Of a stretch of DNA of 64,000 nt, positions 16,684-27,333 are shown one piece after another; the stretch's first letter is position 1, and every line of letters starts with the position of its first letter. This DNA comes from Acetivibrio cellulolyticus CD2 (lineage in GTDB: Bacteria > Bacillota > Clostridia > Acetivibrionales > Acetivibrionaceae). The position numbers and the translations under genes were made by a program. The DNA lies in assembly GCF_000179595.2 (NCBI RefSeq), contig NZ_JH556659.1, forward strand, positions 995,900 through 1,059,899, read 5' to 3'. The notes under the pieces are model-generated. The model was given only the letters and a program-made list of their open reading frames with translations. It was not told the origin of the DNA and searched no databases.

Positions 16684-19600
16684 CTATCTCTGAACCTCTT
16701 CCATTGCAAAAGCCTCAATAACATCGCCCTCTTTAAGATCATTGAACTTTTCAATTGAAAGGCCACATTCAAATCCCTGTGCCACTTCCTTTGCATCGTC
16801 CTTGAATCGTTTTAATGAAGCAAGTTTGCCTTCATGCACAACAATTCCATCTCTAACAAGCCTTACTTCGGAGTTCCTTGCAACCTTTCCATCAGTTACA
16901 TAGCCTCCTCCAATTGTACCTATTCCTGAGACCTTAAATATCTGTCTTAATTCAATATGTCCCATTACAACTTCTTTATACGTCGGCTCAAGCATACCTT
17001 TCATAGCTGCCTGAATATCTTCAATAGCCTTATATATTATACTGTAAAGCCTTAGATCAACTCCGGCATCCTTTGCGATTTCAGAAACATTTGTCGCTGG
17101 TCTTACATTAAAGCCGATAATTATAGCATTCGATACCTGTGCCAATGTAACATCGGATTCAGTAATTGCCCCAACTCCGCCATGAATTATCTTAACTCTT
17201 ACTTCTTCATTGGTAAGTTTCTCCAATGACTGCTTTACTGCTTCAACAGAACCTTGAACGTCTGCTTTTACAATTATATTGAGGTCTTTTACCTTACCCT
17301 CTTTAATCTGGGTAAACAAGTCATCAAGAGATACTCTTGCAGATGATTTAAGAGTCTGTTCCCTCTGCTTCAATCTTCTCTTTTCAGCCAACTGCTTTGC
17401 TATTTTCTCATCAGTTATAGCATAGAATATTTCTCCTGCTTCCGGAACTTCAGGCAGACCAAGAATTTCTACAGGAGTCGAAGGACCTGCTTTTTTAATC
17501 TTATGGCCTTTATCATCCACCATAGCTCTTATCCTACCAACTATAGTTCCAGTTACAATTGAATCTCCAATGTTTAAAGTTCCTCTTTGGACAAGTATTG
17601 TCGCAGTAGGGCCTTTATCCTTATCAAGTTTGGCCTCAATTACGGTACCTTTTGCCTGCTTATTAGGATTTGCTCTTAGTTCAAGCATATCTGCCGCCAA
17701 AAGAACCATTTCAAGCAGGTTATCAATATTAATTCTCTTCTTAGCTGAAACTTCAACACAAATTGTGTCTCCACCCCACTCTTCAGAAACAAGACCATGC
17801 TCTGTGAGTTCCTGTTTAACTCTATCAGGATTTGCTCCCGGCTTATCAATTTTATTTATTGCTACTATTATAGTAGTATTAGCAGCCTTTGCGTGATTTA
17901 TTGCTTCAATTGTCTGGGGCATAACACCATCATCGGCAGCTACAACCAAAATGGCAACGTCAGTAACCTGGGCACCCCTTGCTCTCATTGCAGTAAACGC
18001 TTCATGACCTGGGGTATCAAGGAAAGTAATATTCCTGTTATTCAGCTTAACCATATAGGCCCCGATATGCTGAGTAATACCACCAGCTTCACTTTCAGTC
18101 ACATGTGTTGACTTAATAGCATCTAAGAGTGAAGTCTTACCATGGTCAACGTGTCCCATAACAACAACAACCGGCGGTCTGGGCTCTAATTGTGACTTAT
18201 CCTCTTCCTCTTCATCATCAAACAAAATGTCTTCTTCGTGTACAACTACTTCTTTCTCAGCCTTAACCCCGAACTCATCCGATATTATTGCAGCAGTATC
18301 ATAGTCAAGCTCTTGGTTTAAAGTAGCCAATATTCCTAATGCCATCAACTTCTTAATAACCTCTGCAGCCGCTTTTTTTAATGACTCTGCAAGGTCTTTT
18401 ACAGTTATGGTTTCCGGTATTTTTATAGAAGTAAGCACCGCTCTTGGAGGAATATATTTTTCCTCTTTCCTGACTTCCTTCTTAGGCTTCTTTGTTTTCT
18501 TGACATCATCTACATAGAACTCCTGCAGAATAAAGTCATCAGATAATATCTGGGATACCTCTTTTTTACCAGCAAATACGTTCTTATCTGGTTTTGCATT
18601 ATTCTTAGTGCTTTTTACTGGACCGCCTTTTACAACGTTCCCTTTTGGCACTTCTTTCTTCATTTCTCTCTTTGTGTCTTTGTCAGTATCCTTATTGGAG
18701 AACTCTCTCCTTACCTCACTTCTTTGTGAACTGACTTCGTCCTTTTTCATTGCAGGATCAACCTTCGGAATCTCTAAAGGTTTGTTAGCTGCAAAACTTG
18801 GTCTATTGCCCCCAAAATTCGGTCTATTAGATGAAAAGTTCCTATCACGGTCTTTTCCATCGTTAAACGGCCTTCCGCCCTGCCCCTGCCCCTGCCTGTT
18901 TTGATAATTTTGATTATTCTGACTATTCTGATTCTGGTTATATGGCTTGTTATTGGGGTTGTAAGGTGGTCTATTATTGGGGTTATATGGCGGCCTATTA
19001 TTTTGATTATATGGCGGCCTATTATTTTGATTATATTGCGGTCTATTATTATCGCCATAAGCAGGACGATTATTCCCAGTTTTTGCATCTACTGGAGGTC
19101 GATTATCATTATTTCTTGGTTGATTGTTTTCCCTACTGTTATTATACTTATCATTATTTCTAGGGCCATTAAAATTATTTGGTCTGTTATTATCCCTGTT
19201 GTTATTATACCTGTTGTTATTATACCTATTCTCAGGAACTACATTCTCCGGCCTTTTTACCTCAACATTGTTTACTACAGCTTCTTCATTTTCTTTTGCT
19301 GCATTGGATTCCTGTTTCGCCGGAACTTCATTTTTCATTTCTTCAACCTTTATTACTTCAACGCTGGTTTTGTGTTCCTCATTAACCACCAAAGCAGGCT
19401 TATCATCAGTTTTTGTGATTGAAGGTTTCACTGCTTCATCATTAACAACAGGTGCTTTAATTTCCGGTTTTTGGCTAGCAACAGTTTCCTTGGGTTGTTC
19501 TTTAGATACTTCTTTATGAGTATCATTGGCATCATGTGAATTTATTATTTTCGTAACCTCCTGTTTCTTTTCTACTTCGAGAGGCCTCTTGAATTCAGGT

Positions 19601-20049
19601 TTAGGATCTCTGACAAATCCAGGCCTTAACCCTGAATTTGAAGTTGCAACCTTTACAAAATCATTTCTCTTATTTTTCGAGAAATCACGGTTTTCAACTC
19701 TTTTTTGTGTGTTGTTATTGTTATTATTATCAGTTTTCGTACTCCTGACCTCATTATCCGAGTCTACAATTATTTCGGTAGTTCTTATAATTCTCGGAGC
19801 ATTTTTGGCTTCTTTTCTAGTATCTTTATTATTTTCATTGGTGTGAAGCGTCTGCAATATCTTCTTTTCTTCACTTCCGTCTTTATGCTTAATAACACCA
19901 ATATGATCATATAGAGCTTCGAGTTCGTGTTCTTCCAACAAACTCATATGGTTTTTAACGACAACATTTATTTCAGCTAATTTCTCCATTAGCCTTTTGC
20001 TGGTTGTATTCATTTCCTTAGCGAGTTCATATACTCTTATTTTAGTCAA
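16684..20049 (-). CDS. infB: Translation initiation factor IF-2 with Asn/Pro-rich linker
   Basis: 1121 aa from TTG 20049: GGGGGTG lies 6 nt upstream, the protein then begins with [13 protein letters not shown] as in all IF-2 N-domains, and it overlaps the ylxQ stop by 8 bp. Domains: IF2_N at about 1-55; a long low-complexity linker (about 60-400) whose part 270-386 consists of Asn/Pro/Tyr/Arg repeats (NNRPPYNP-like); second IF2_N at about 535-590; GTPase with GHVDHGKT (about 626), DTPGHEAF and NKIDKPGA; then domains II-IV to the fMet-tRNA-binding C-terminus. The family is usually 700-1000 aa, so the linker is expanded. Confidence 0.96.
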   Translation of the reverse strand: MTKIRVYELAKEMNTTSKRLMEKLAEINVVVKNHMSLLEEHELEALYDHIGVIKHKDGSEEKKILQTLHTNENNKDTRKEAKNAPRIIRTTEIIVDSDNEVRSTKTDNNNNNNTQKRVENRDFSKNKRNDFVKVATSNSGLRPGFVRDPKPEFKRPLEVEKKQEVTKIINSHDANDTHKEVSKEQPKETVASQKPEIKAPVVNDEAVKPSITKTDDKPALVVNEEHKTSVEVIKVEEMKNEVPAKQESNAAKENEEAVVNNVEVKRPENVVPENRYNNNRYNNNRDNNRPNNFNGPRNNDKYNNSRENNQPRNNDNRPPVDAKTGNNRPAYGDNNRPQYNQNNRPPYNQNNRPPYNPNNRPPYNPNNKPYNQNQNSQNNQNYQNRQGQGQGGRPFNDGKDRDRNFSSNRPNFGGNRPSFAANKPLEIPKVDPAMKKDEVSSQRSEVRREFSNKDTDKDTKREMKKEVPKGNVVKGGPVKSTKNNAKPDKNVFAGKKEVSQILSDDFILQEFYVDDVKKTKKPKKEVRKEEKYIPPRAVLTSIKIPETITVKDLAESLKKAAAEVIKKLMALGILATLNQELDYDTAAIISDEFGVKAEKEVVVHEEDILFDDEEEEDKSQLEPRPPVVVVMGHVDHGKTSLLDAIKSTHVTESEAGGITQHIGAYMVKLNNRNITFLDTPGHEAFTAMRARGAQVTDVAILVVAADDGVMPQTIEAINHAKAANTTIIVAINKIDKPGANPDRVKQELTEHGLVSEEWGGDTICVEVSAKKRINIDNLLEMVLLAADMLELRANPNKQAKGTVIEAKLDKDKGPTATILVQRGTLNIGDSIVTGTIVGRIRAMVDDKGHKIKKAGPSTPVEILGLPEVPEAGEIFYAITDEKIAKQLAEKRRLKQREQTLKSSARVSLDDLFTQIKEGKVKDLNIIVKADVQGSVEAVKQSLEKLTNEEVRVKIIHGGVGAITESDVTLAQVSNAIIIGFNVRPATNVSEIAKDAGVDLRLYSIIYKAIEDIQAAMKGMLEPTYKEVVMGHIELRQIFKVSGIGTIGGGYVTDGKVARNSEVRLVRDGIVVHEGKLASLKRFKDDAKEVAQGFECGLSIEKFNDLKEGDVIEAFAMEEVQR

Positions 20050-20380
20050 TATTTTCACCCCCGCATCCATTATTGACACTGCAATCAATCATTTCCATTA
20101 ACCGTTTTGAAAAGCCTTTATCCAATATCGCTACCACCGACCTTATATTTTTACCAGTAAACTTACCTAACTGGTCTTTTTTACCGTATATCCTTATTTC
20201 AATGCTTCTAAATTTGCACGCATCCGTGAATTTCTTTTTAGTGTTTTGTGAAGCATCGTCAGCTACGATTACCAAGCTGACATCCGGCCCCTTTAATGCC
20301 CTCTCACAGGTTTCATCCCCTGATATAAGCTTCCTTGCCTTTGTTGCCAGCCCCAAAAAAGAATATATTTTATCCGTCAT
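20042..20380 (-). CDS. ylxQ: YlxQ, L7Ae/L30e/S12e-family RNA-binding protein
   Basis: 112 aa with the L7Ae fold ([20 protein letters not shown] near the N-terminus, [15 protein letters not shown]). Binds RNA k-turns in related proteins. ATG 20380 is chosen since it overlaps the end of ylxR (AATGACGGATAA) with GGAGGAAGG upstream; an earlier in-frame ATG at 20398 lies inside ylxR. Conserved member of the nusA-infB operon. Confidence 0.92.
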   Translation of the reverse strand: MTDKIYSFLGLATKARKLISGDETCERALKGPDVSLVIVADDASQNTKKKFTDACKFRSIEIRIYGKKDQLGKFTGKNIRSVVAILDKGFSKRLMEMIDCSVNNGCGGENID

Positions 20381-20645
20381 TACCTTCCTCCAGTTCATTT
20401 TCCAAAGCTAAGTATACCTCAGTGCTTATAGTTGTCTCAAAAGCTTTTTCAAAGCGTTTGGCTTTTCTGGCTTTTTGGAAGCATTCTGTACTCTTACAAA
20501 TGTATGCTCCTCTTCCGGCTTTTTTTCCGGTAAAATCAACGGATATTTCATTCTCCTTACTCTTTACTACTCGAATAAGTTCCTTCTTGGGCTTCATCTC
20601 CTGACATCCAAGGCACATTCGCAAAGGAACCTTCTTTTGCTTCAA
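20370..20645 (-). CDS. rnpM: YlxR / RnpM, RNase P modulator
   Basis: 91 aa. CLGCQEMKPKKELIRVV and KKAGRGAYICKS are the YlxR-family motifs (GRGAY binding loop). In B. subtilis the protein, renamed RnpM, binds RNase P RNA and lowers its activity. Lies between nusA and ylxQ, as is standard. Confidence 0.95.
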   Translation of the reverse strand: MKQKKVPLRMCLGCQEMKPKKELIRVVKSKENEISVDFTGKKAGRGAYICKSTECFQKARKAKRFEKAFETTISTEVYLALENELEEGNDG

Positions 20646-20694
20646 TATAAATCACATCCCCGGTTACAATTTAAATTAAAAGCTATATTTAATC

Positions 20695-21810
20695 CTATTC
20701 ATCTTCATCTGGTTCATCTTCAGAAAACGCGGATTGAAAACCACCATCAAAGTTAAGAAGCTGCTGCTCTATAGTGGCTCTAAGCTGTGACTCGCTCTTT
20801 ATATCAATTTTCCAGCCAGTCAACTTTGCAGCCAATCTTGCATTTTGACCTTCTTTACCTATAGCCAGCGACAACTGAAAATCAGGCACTGTAACCTTCG
20901 CACTCTTCTCTTCTTCACTAATATCTACCCTAACAACCTTAGCAGGGCTTAAACTACTGGAAATATACTCCTGTGGATTGCTGCTCCACTTAATTATATC
21001 TATTTTTTCGCCTCTGAGTTCATCAACAATGGTTTGAACTCTTGTACCTTTCTGTCCGACACAAGCTCCAACCGGATCAACATTATCGTCTTTGGAATAG
21101 ACAGCAATTTTAGTCCTTGATCCCGGCTCTCTTGAGATGCTCTTTATCTCAACAACTCCCTCATGGATTTCAGGTACTTCCAGTTCAAAGAGTCTCTTTA
21201 TCAAACCCGGATGTGTTCTTGAAACCATAATTTGAGGACCTTTTGTAGTTCTTTTAACTTCAATTACATATACCTTTATTCTGTCATTAAACTTGTATTC
21301 TTCTCCAGATATTTGTTCTGTAGGTGCCAAAACAGCCTCAGTCTTTCCAAGATCAATAATAACATTCTTCTTTTCAGTCCGTTGTACAATACCAGTAACA
21401 ATCTCAGCCTCTTTGTTTGAGAACTCATCAAAAATAATTCCTCTTTCGGCTTCTCTAAGTCTCTGCACAACGACCTGCTTTGCTGTCTGGGCAGCTATTC
21501 GTCCAAACTTCTTGGGAGTAACCTCTACCTCAGCCATATCTTCTTCGTCAAGCTCGGCATTTATCTTTTTGGCATTCTCAACAGATATATCCATATACTC
21601 ATTTTGAGGGTCACTGGTAACCCTTTTTAATGCATATACCTTAAAATCACCGGTTTGACGATCAACTGATACACGAACATTTTGAGAAGAACCGAAATTT
21701 CTCTTATATGCAGAAATAAGAGCTGCCTCAATTGCCTCAATAATAATATCTTTCTCAATTCCCTTTTCCTTTTCCAACTGTTCCAACGCATGAATCAAAT
21801 CTGAACTCAT
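20695..21810 (-). CDS. nusA: Transcription termination/antitermination factor NusA
   Basis: 371 aa, the length of Firmicute NusA without C-terminal acidic repeats. N-terminal RNAP-binding domain (about 1-125), S1 domain (about 135-200: VTGIVQRTEKKNVIIDLG), two KH domains (PVGACVGQKGTRVQTIVDELRG near 245 in shorter quote: GACVGQKGTRVQTI; and LAIGKEGQNARLAAKLTGW near 320). Very acidic tail. Controls pausing and Rho-independent termination. Confidence 0.97.
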   Translation of the reverse strand: MSSDLIHALEQLEKEKGIEKDIIIEAIEAALISAYKRNFGSSQNVRVSVDRQTGDFKVYALKRVTSDPQNEYMDISVENAKKINAELDEEDMAEVEVTPKKFGRIAAQTAKQVVVQRLREAERGIIFDEFSNKEAEIVTGIVQRTEKKNVIIDLGKTEAVLAPTEQISGEEYKFNDRIKVYVIEVKRTTKGPQIMVSRTHPGLIKRLFELEVPEIHEGVVEIKSISREPGSRTKIAVYSKDDNVDPVGACVGQKGTRVQTIVDELRGEKIDIIKWSSNPQEYISSSLSPAKVVRVDISEEEKSAKVTVPDFQLSLAIGKEGQNARLAAKLTGWKIDIKSESQLRATIEQQLLNFDGGFQSAFSEDEPDEDE

Positions 21811-21865
21811 TTAAGAACCTCCTATTCCGTCTTCTGGTTTCAAATATCCTTTCAACCCGACGATA

Positions 21866-22327
21866 CTAAAATTTAATAACTCTCCTGACCAGTGCCACCT
21901 GATCCCGTTCGAATTCCATATTAGTATCATTTATCTTAATAATAATCTTATTGTCTATTAGACCAAGTAAATTCCCTTCAAAAATCTTCCTGCCATCAAT
22001 AGGTTTAAACACTTTAACTTCTACAAGCTCTCCTTTAAACCTTTCAAAATCAGATTCCTTCTTAAGAGGTCTATCCAAACCAGGTGAAGACACCTCTAAA
22101 AAATAGCTTTGCTCTATAGGATCTTTTTTGTCTAATATATCACTAATCTCTTCACTAATAATCTGGCAATCATCTATTGTTATGCCACCCGGCTTATCTA
22201 TATAAATTCGGAGATACCAGTTGGTTCCCTCCTTTATAAATTCAACATCTACAAGTTCAAAATAGTGGTTTGCTACAACAGGTTCTGCAAATTCAGCAAC
22301 AATCTCTTCAATTTTCCTTTTGACCAT
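21866..22327 (-). CDS. rimP: Ribosome maturation factor RimP
   Basis: 153 aa from ATG 22327 (GGAGG at 6 nt; a second ATG two codons earlier touches the ribosome binding site). Two-domain RimP: LVDVEFIKEGTNWYLRIYID, the EVSSPGLDRPLK signature and a C-terminal SH3-like barrel. Acts in 30S assembly. First gene of the nusA-infB operon, behind a structured leader. Confidence 0.96.
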   Translation of the reverse strand: MVKRKIEEIVAEFAEPVVANHYFELVDVEFIKEGTNWYLRIYIDKPGGITIDDCQIISEEISDILDKKDPIEQSYFLEVSSPGLDRPLKKESDFERFKGELVEVKVFKPIDGRKIFEGNLLGLIDNKIIIKINDTNMEFERDQVALVRRVIKF

Positions 22328-22368
22328 AAACATCCTCCATTATTAAGCTAAAGGAACCATTCACAAAT

Positions 22369-22534
22369 AAAAAAACTCAGGACATGTAGTTATTACTGAT
22401 TCTAGGACATTTGCTGCGCAAATTCCTCAAATCAAATTATCAACGTGCCCTAACACACCTTTGAACCTATCAATAATACGAAAGAGTGGGTTCTACCCAC
22501 TCTTTACAAACTAGTTCCTATACGCATTAATCCA
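22369..22534 (-). ncRNA. Structured leader / candidate attenuator of the rimP-nusA-infB operon
   Basis: Between the promoter and rimP the transcript can form: a 10-bp hairpin AAAGAGTGGG/CCCACTCTTT (22505-22481); a long-range stem TTAGGGCACGT (22453-22443) with ACATGTCCTGA (22387-22377), 10 of 11 positions pairing with wobbles; inside it a hairpin AGGAATTTGC-GCA-GCAAATGTCCT (22427-22404); and directly after the outer stem a T7 run (22375-22369). This is the geometry of an intrinsic terminator 40 nt before the rimP ribosome binding site. I do not recognise a known riboswitch. Confidence 0.55.
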
Positions 22535-22540
22535 AAAGTA

Positions 22541-22569
22541 ATTATAACACTATTATTTGTAATTATCAA
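22541..22569 (-). promoter_or_regulatory. Promoter of the rimP operon
   Basis: Minus strand TTGATA (22569-22564), 17 nt, TATAAT (22546-22541). Leaves a leader of about 205 nt before rimP. Confidence 0.8.
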
Positions 22570-22747
22570 CATTTTATTAGTTTTTATTAAAAATATTTTA
22601 CTAAAGAATATCTACAATATCACTTTAGCATACTTTTAAAAACTTCTGCTCTGCCAGTGGATTTCAAATAATAGTTTCACAGTAGTTGCACAATAGCATT
22701 TACTTCTACTCTGATAGATAGACACTGTAATGGATAAATTTTCGAAA

Positions 22748-23812
22748 CTACAACCTATGTATCTCCTCCAAAAACTCTTCTACAGCCCGTTCCTGAGGAA
22801 TTTTTCTTATAATCTCGCCTTTTTTAAAGAGAAGCACTTCACCTTTGCCGCCTGCAATACCTATGTCGGCTTCCTTTGCCTCACCAGGTCCATTTACAGC
22901 ACATCCCATAACTGCAACCTTTATATCCTTATCAACTTTCGAAAGTCTCTCTTCAATTCTACCTGCAATACTAATCAGATCTACCTGACATCTTCCGCAT
23001 GTAGGACAGGATATGAATTCTACTCCGCCTTTTTTTAAGCCCAATGACTTTAAAATCTCGTTTCCCGCTTTAATCTCCTCCACAGGGTCGCCCGTCAGAG
23101 ATACCCTTATGGTATCTCCAATACCTTCTGCAAGAAGACAACCCAAACCTACAGAGGATTTAACTGTTCCTTTATAAATAGTCCCAGCTTCAGTAACACC
23201 TATATGAAGCGGATAATCGGTCTTTTCAGACATCATACGGTATGCAGCAATTGTCATTGGCACATTAGAAGCTTTTAAAGAAAACACTATATCATAAAAG
23301 TTCAGCTCTTCCAATATACGTGCATGACCTAACGCACTTTCTACCATCGCTTCCGGAGTAACGCCTCCAAACTTTGCCATTACATCCTTCTCAAGAGAGC
23401 CTGAATTTACACCAATCCTTATGGGTATCTGCCTCTCCTTTGCCACTTCAACCACCATTCGAACTCTGTCCTTATCTCCGATATTTCCCGGGTTAAGCCT
23501 TATTTTATCTGCCCCGTTTTTCATACAGGCTATAGCAAGACGATAATCAAAGTGGATGTCTGCAACCAGTGGAATATGTATAGATTTTTTTATATCTCTT
23601 ATTGCCTCAGCGGCTTCATTGTCCGGTACAGCAACTCTAACAATGCTGCACCCCTCATCTTCAAGCCTCTTTATCTGATTTACAGTTGCCAAAGCATTTC
23701 TGGTGTCAGTGTTTGTCATTGACTGAACAGTAATTGGTGAATCACCTCCGATAAAGGTGTCTCCAATTCTAATTTTTTTAGTTTTTTTCCGACTTATATA
23801 ATCTCTATTCAT
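22748..23812 (-). CDS. ispG: (E)-4-hydroxy-3-methylbut-2-enyl-diphosphate synthase
   Basis: 354 aa. Penultimate step of the MEP pathway (MEcPP to HMBPP) with a 4Fe-4S cluster. N-terminal TIM barrel with [12 protein letters not shown]-terminal cluster domain with CPTCGRCQ and [17 protein letters not shown], giving three cysteine ligands. Follows rseP and dxr in the lipid-precursor operon. Confidence 0.97.
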   Translation of the reverse strand: MNRDYISRKKTKKIRIGDTFIGGDSPITVQSMTNTDTRNALATVNQIKRLEDEGCSIVRVAVPDNEAAEAIRDIKKSIHIPLVADIHFDYRLAIACMKNGADKIRLNPGNIGDKDRVRMVVEVAKERQIPIRIGVNSGSLEKDVMAKFGGVTPEAMVESALGHARILEELNFYDIVFSLKASNVPMTIAAYRMMSEKTDYPLHIGVTEAGTIYKGTVKSSVGLGCLLAEGIGDTIRVSLTGDPVEEIKAGNEILKSLGLKKGGVEFISCPTCGRCQVDLISIAGRIEERLSKVDKDIKVAVMGCAVNGPGEAKEADIGIAGGKGEVLLFKKGEIIRKIPQERAVEEFLEEIHRL

Positions 23813-23939
23813 TATAAATTCCTTCTATATTCTTTTATTTTAAATATTCCTTAGGTTTTCAGACCTCAAACTTTTGATGTTAAAAATGCAAATTTCTAAT
23901 AAAAACCTTGCACAGCCCAAGAAATCTAACTCGTGAGCG

Positions 23940-25229
23940 CTAGAAGGAAAACCCAAACAATCTCGCGACATCATTAATCGATACAAATATAGAAAAACCA
24001 ATCAATATAAAGAAACCGATAGTAGTTATTATTGCTTCCTTTTCAATTGGTATAGGCTTTCTTCTCACAGCCTCTATAGCCAGAATAACCAACTTACTTC
24101 CGTCAAGTGCCGGAAATGGTATAAGGTTTGTCGCTCCAACAGCTACACTGATAAACGCTGTCAAATTTAATATTGTCAATATAGCATCCATCATAGTAGG
24201 TGTACTTTGAACAGCTTCATTCATGGTACTTACTATACCTACAGGTCCCATCATCTCACCAATAGTGGCTTTTCCGGTAAATAACCAGGCTAACGCATAG
24301 GCAACATTTCTTGTATTACAATAAGCAAACAAAGCACCTTGTTTCATTGATGCAAAAATGTCACCTTTTGCATATCCAAAATTAAACCCTACAGCATATT
24401 GTTCTGTTGTTGTAGTTTCTTCCGGAGTAGCATTTAAAACGATTAATTCTCCACTTCTTTCAACAGTCATCTTAAGAGGATTATTCTTATTTTTATTAAG
24501 AAATTTTCTAATTTCATCAATATTTTTAACTTCAGTGTCATTCAATTCTACTATCCTATCTCCGGATTTAAGGCCTCCCTGGTCCCCCGGACCTCCCTTT
24601 GTGACAGTTCCAACCAAATTTGATTCCTGATCACTTGCTGAAAATCCGAGCATAAACCTTTTTTCTGATGGTATAATCTCAGGTTCCATAGTCAGGTTAT
24701 ATATTTCACCATTCCTGCTAACCTTTACTTCCGCTGGTTTTCCTTTTGATATATATAAAAATTGAATCACATCTAAAGGCTGGTATACCCTTTTGTTGTC
24801 ATACTCTACAATTTTGTCGCCCACTTCCAAGCCAGCATTATAAGCAGCTGAATTCTGTGATATCTCACTTACATTCATCGTCTGATAGCCGCTAATAGAG
24901 TAATATATTGTTATTATAATAAGGGCTGATATTATATTGGCAAGAGGACCTGCAGCTATTACTGCCGCTCTCACCCATACCGGTTTCTTGTAGAAAGCAT
25001 TTTCACTTGCAGACTCTTCATCTTCGCCTTCCATTTTCACATAGGCAAGCACAGGAAAAAGTCTTATTGAATACGTTGTCTCACCTCTAGTGATGCTAAA
25101 CAATTTAGGCCCTATGAAGAGAGAAAACTCTTCAACCTTTATCTTTGACAGTTTTGCAACAATAAAGTGCCCAAGCTCATGAATGATTAGAATAAAGTTA
25201 AATGCAAGTATTATCATTAATATCTTCAT
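23940..25229 (-). CDS. rseP: RIP metalloprotease RseP with two PDZ domains
   Basis: 429 aa from ATG 25229 (AGGAGG at 7 nt; an upstream TTG is less likely). Intramembrane site-2 protease: zinc motif HELGH near residue 20, second motif LDGSKL near 385. Two PDZ-like domains lie between membrane helices (about 105-170 and 195-270). Probably cleaves anti-sigma factors or sporulation/stress membrane proteins; substrate not visible here. Confidence 0.95.
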   Translation of the reverse strand: MKILMIILAFNFILIIHELGHFIVAKLSKIKVEEFSLFIGPKLFSITRGETTYSIRLFPVLAYVKMEGEDEESASENAFYKKPVWVRAAVIAAGPLANIISALIIITIYYSISGYQTMNVSEISQNSAAYNAGLEVGDKIVEYDNKRVYQPLDVIQFLYISKGKPAEVKVSRNGEIYNLTMEPEIIPSEKRFMLGFSASDQESNLVGTVTKGGPGDQGGLKSGDRIVELNDTEVKNIDEIRKFLNKNKNNPLKMTVERSGELIVLNATPEETTTTEQYAVGFNFGYAKGDIFASMKQGALFAYCNTRNVAYALAWLFTGKATIGEMMGPVGIVSTMNEAVQSTPTMMDAILTILNLTAFISVAVGATNLIPFPALDGSKLVILAIEAVRRKPIPIEKEAIITTIGFFILIGFSIFVSINDVARLFGFSF

Positions 25230-25336
25230 AGTCAAACCTCCTAATATTCTTTCTATGTATGGCTATATATCTTTATTTAAAATTTCACTATCCATCTATA
25301 CAAATTATACAATAAATAAATCTAAATATTCATATT

Positions 25337-26476
25337 TCATTTCTCTTTTATCATTTGTCGTGCCCACAAATCCACATCCAGAATATTTTCAATAGTTGGA
25401 TCTTGGATGACTTGGTGCTTTGCCATTACGTTTTCAATCACCTTAGGTATATCTACAAATTTGATCTTTTCTTTTAAAAACAAACTAACTGCCTCTTCGT
25501 TTGCTGCATTCATTACTGCCGGCATTGTTCCACCTTTTGTCAATGCCTCAAATGCCAGACTTAAGCATGTAAATGTTTTCATGTCCGGTTCTTCAAAGGT
25601 CAACGCATTAGACTTTAAAAGGTCAAGTTTGGAGAAATCATTCTGCTTTCTGTCCGGATATGTCATTGCAAACTGTATAGGAAGTCTCATATCAGGGGAT
25701 CCAAGCTGTGCTATAACAGATCCGTCAGCATATTCAACCATTGAATGTATTATACTTTGAGGATGTACAATAACTTTGATCTGATCCAACTCAAGCCCAA
25801 ACAGCCACTTGGCCTCTATTACCTCCAACCCCTTATTCATAAGCGTTGCAGAGTCTATTGTTATCTTGCTTCCCATACTCCAGTTCGGATGTTTGAGCGC
25901 CTCAGCCAAAGTAACCATTTCAAGGTCTTTTTTGGTTTTTCCTCTGAACGGTCCCCCAGACGCAGTCAATATAACCCGGGAAATATCTTTTATATTATTC
26001 CCCATTAAACTCTGAAATATTGCAGAATGTTCACTGTCTACCGGAAGTATATTTACTCCCATCTTTGCAGCCTCACTCATAACAATATGTCCAGCTGTAA
26101 CAAGGGTTTCCTTATTTGCAAGAGCAATATTCTTTTTGTTCTTTATTGCTTCCATTGTCGGAATCAAACCTGCAATACCCACAATAGAAGTAACTACCGT
26201 ATCAACAGACTCAATTGAAGCTACTCTTTTAAAGCCTTCAATACCGCCAATAACTTCAATACTTAGATCTGATAACCTTTGCCTTAAAACTTTTGCCTGA
26301 TTTTCATCTCCAACCGCAACAACTTTTGGCAAGAACTCTCTTGCCTGTATTTCCAGTTTATCTATGCTTGAGTTGGCAGACAAACCCTCTACCTTAATTT
26401 TTAGATTTCTTGCAACGTCAAGAGTTTGAACTCCTATTGACCCCGTCGATCCTAAAATTGAAATTGATTTAGTCAT
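25337..26476 (-). CDS. dxr: 1-deoxy-D-xylulose-5-phosphate reductoisomerase
   Basis: 379 aa. NADPH-binding [13 protein letters not shown] at the N-terminus, [11 protein letters not shown], and the metal/substrate motif [11 protein letters not shown] near 145. Makes MEP from DXP, first committed MEP-pathway step. In the cluster with uppS, cdsA and ispG. Confidence 0.97.
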   Translation of the reverse strand: MTKSISILGSTGSIGVQTLDVARNLKIKVEGLSANSSIDKLEIQAREFLPKVVAVGDENQAKVLRQRLSDLSIEVIGGIEGFKRVASIESVDTVVTSIVGIAGLIPTMEAIKNKKNIALANKETLVTAGHIVMSEAAKMGVNILPVDSEHSAIFQSLMGNNIKDISRVILTASGGPFRGKTKKDLEMVTLAEALKHPNWSMGSKITIDSATLMNKGLEVIEAKWLFGLELDQIKVIVHPQSIIHSMVEYADGSVIAQLGSPDMRLPIQFAMTYPDRKQNDFSKLDLLKSNALTFEEPDMKTFTCLSLAFEALTKGGTMPAVMNAANEEAVSLFLKEKIKFVDIPKVIENVMAKHQVIQDPTIENILDVDLWARQMIKEK

Positions 26477-26488
26477 TTAATTTTCTCC

Positions 26489-27331
26489 TTAAAATAACAG
26501 ATTTGACAGGTAAAAATATACCACCGGAGCTGTAAATAATATACTGTCAAACCTATCAAGAACTCCTCCATGACCAGGCATAATATCGCCATAGTCTTTA
26601 ATTTTTACATATCGTTTAATTGCAGAAGCAGACCAATCTCCAATCTGAGAAATTATGCCACAGAGTATTCCCAAAATTATAAAGTGGTACAATTGAATTC
26701 CATTGGCTAGATTATTATAGTTTAGGTACATACCATACAAGCCCATAATAACGGCACATCCGACTATACCTCCAATTGATCCCTCTACTGTCTTTTTGGG
26801 ACTTATCTCCGGCATGAGTTTATGTTTGCCAAATAAATATCCCGAAAAATAAGCAAATGTATCAGTTGCAAATGCGCCAATAAAAATAAGCCACACATAA
26901 TAAAAACCATTAACCATATTCCTTATCAATATAACAAAACTAAAAAGAAAAACTATGTACAAAATCGCAAAAACAGTAACTGATATATCTGTTATATTGT
27001 ATTTATTGTGTAAAAATATGATATAACAAAACAAAACCAATAGCGCTAAAAATATAGTAAGAAGAATTGATCTGTAATTAAACAAAAATCTTATGTTAAT
27101 ACCTAAGCTTTTTAAAGTGTCTCCTGAACAAAGTAATAACATATATATCGAAGACAAGTAACCTACAAACTTGATAGGTTTACAGCCAATATTTGATACT
27201 GCTGAATAAAACTCGCCCAAAGCCAATATGGATAGCAAAAAAATGAACAGGCCAAGTATAATCTGTCCGGACCAAACAACAAAAAACAGTAATATTGATC
27301 CGGCGATACCACTAGCAACTCTAATTTTCAA
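26489..27331 (-). CDS. cdsA: Phosphatidate cytidylyltransferase
   Basis: 280 aa, about eight membrane helices. The CdsA signature region GDWSASAIKRYVKIKDYGD and HGGVLDRFDSILF near the C-terminus binds metal and CTP. Produces CDP-diacylglycerol for phospholipid synthesis. Separated from uppS by 2 bp. Confidence 0.95.
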   Translation of the reverse strand: MKIRVASGIAGSILLFFVVWSGQIILGLFIFLLSILALGEFYSAVSNIGCKPIKFVGYLSSIYMLLLCSGDTLKSLGINIRFLFNYRSILLTIFLALLVLFCYIIFLHNKYNITDISVTVFAILYIVFLFSFVILIRNMVNGFYYVWLIFIGAFATDTFAYFSGYLFGKHKLMPEISPKKTVEGSIGGIVGCAVIMGLYGMYLNYNNLANGIQLYHFIILGILCGIISQIGDWSASAIKRYVKIKDYGDIMPGHGGVLDRFDSILFTAPVVYFYLSNLLF

Positions 27332-27333
27332 TG

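Noticed and set aside
18901-19422. Long plus-strand open frames rich in Ile opposite infB
   Set aside because: They mirror the Asn/Pro-rich codons of the IF-2 linker; no ribosome binding sites, low-complexity translation.
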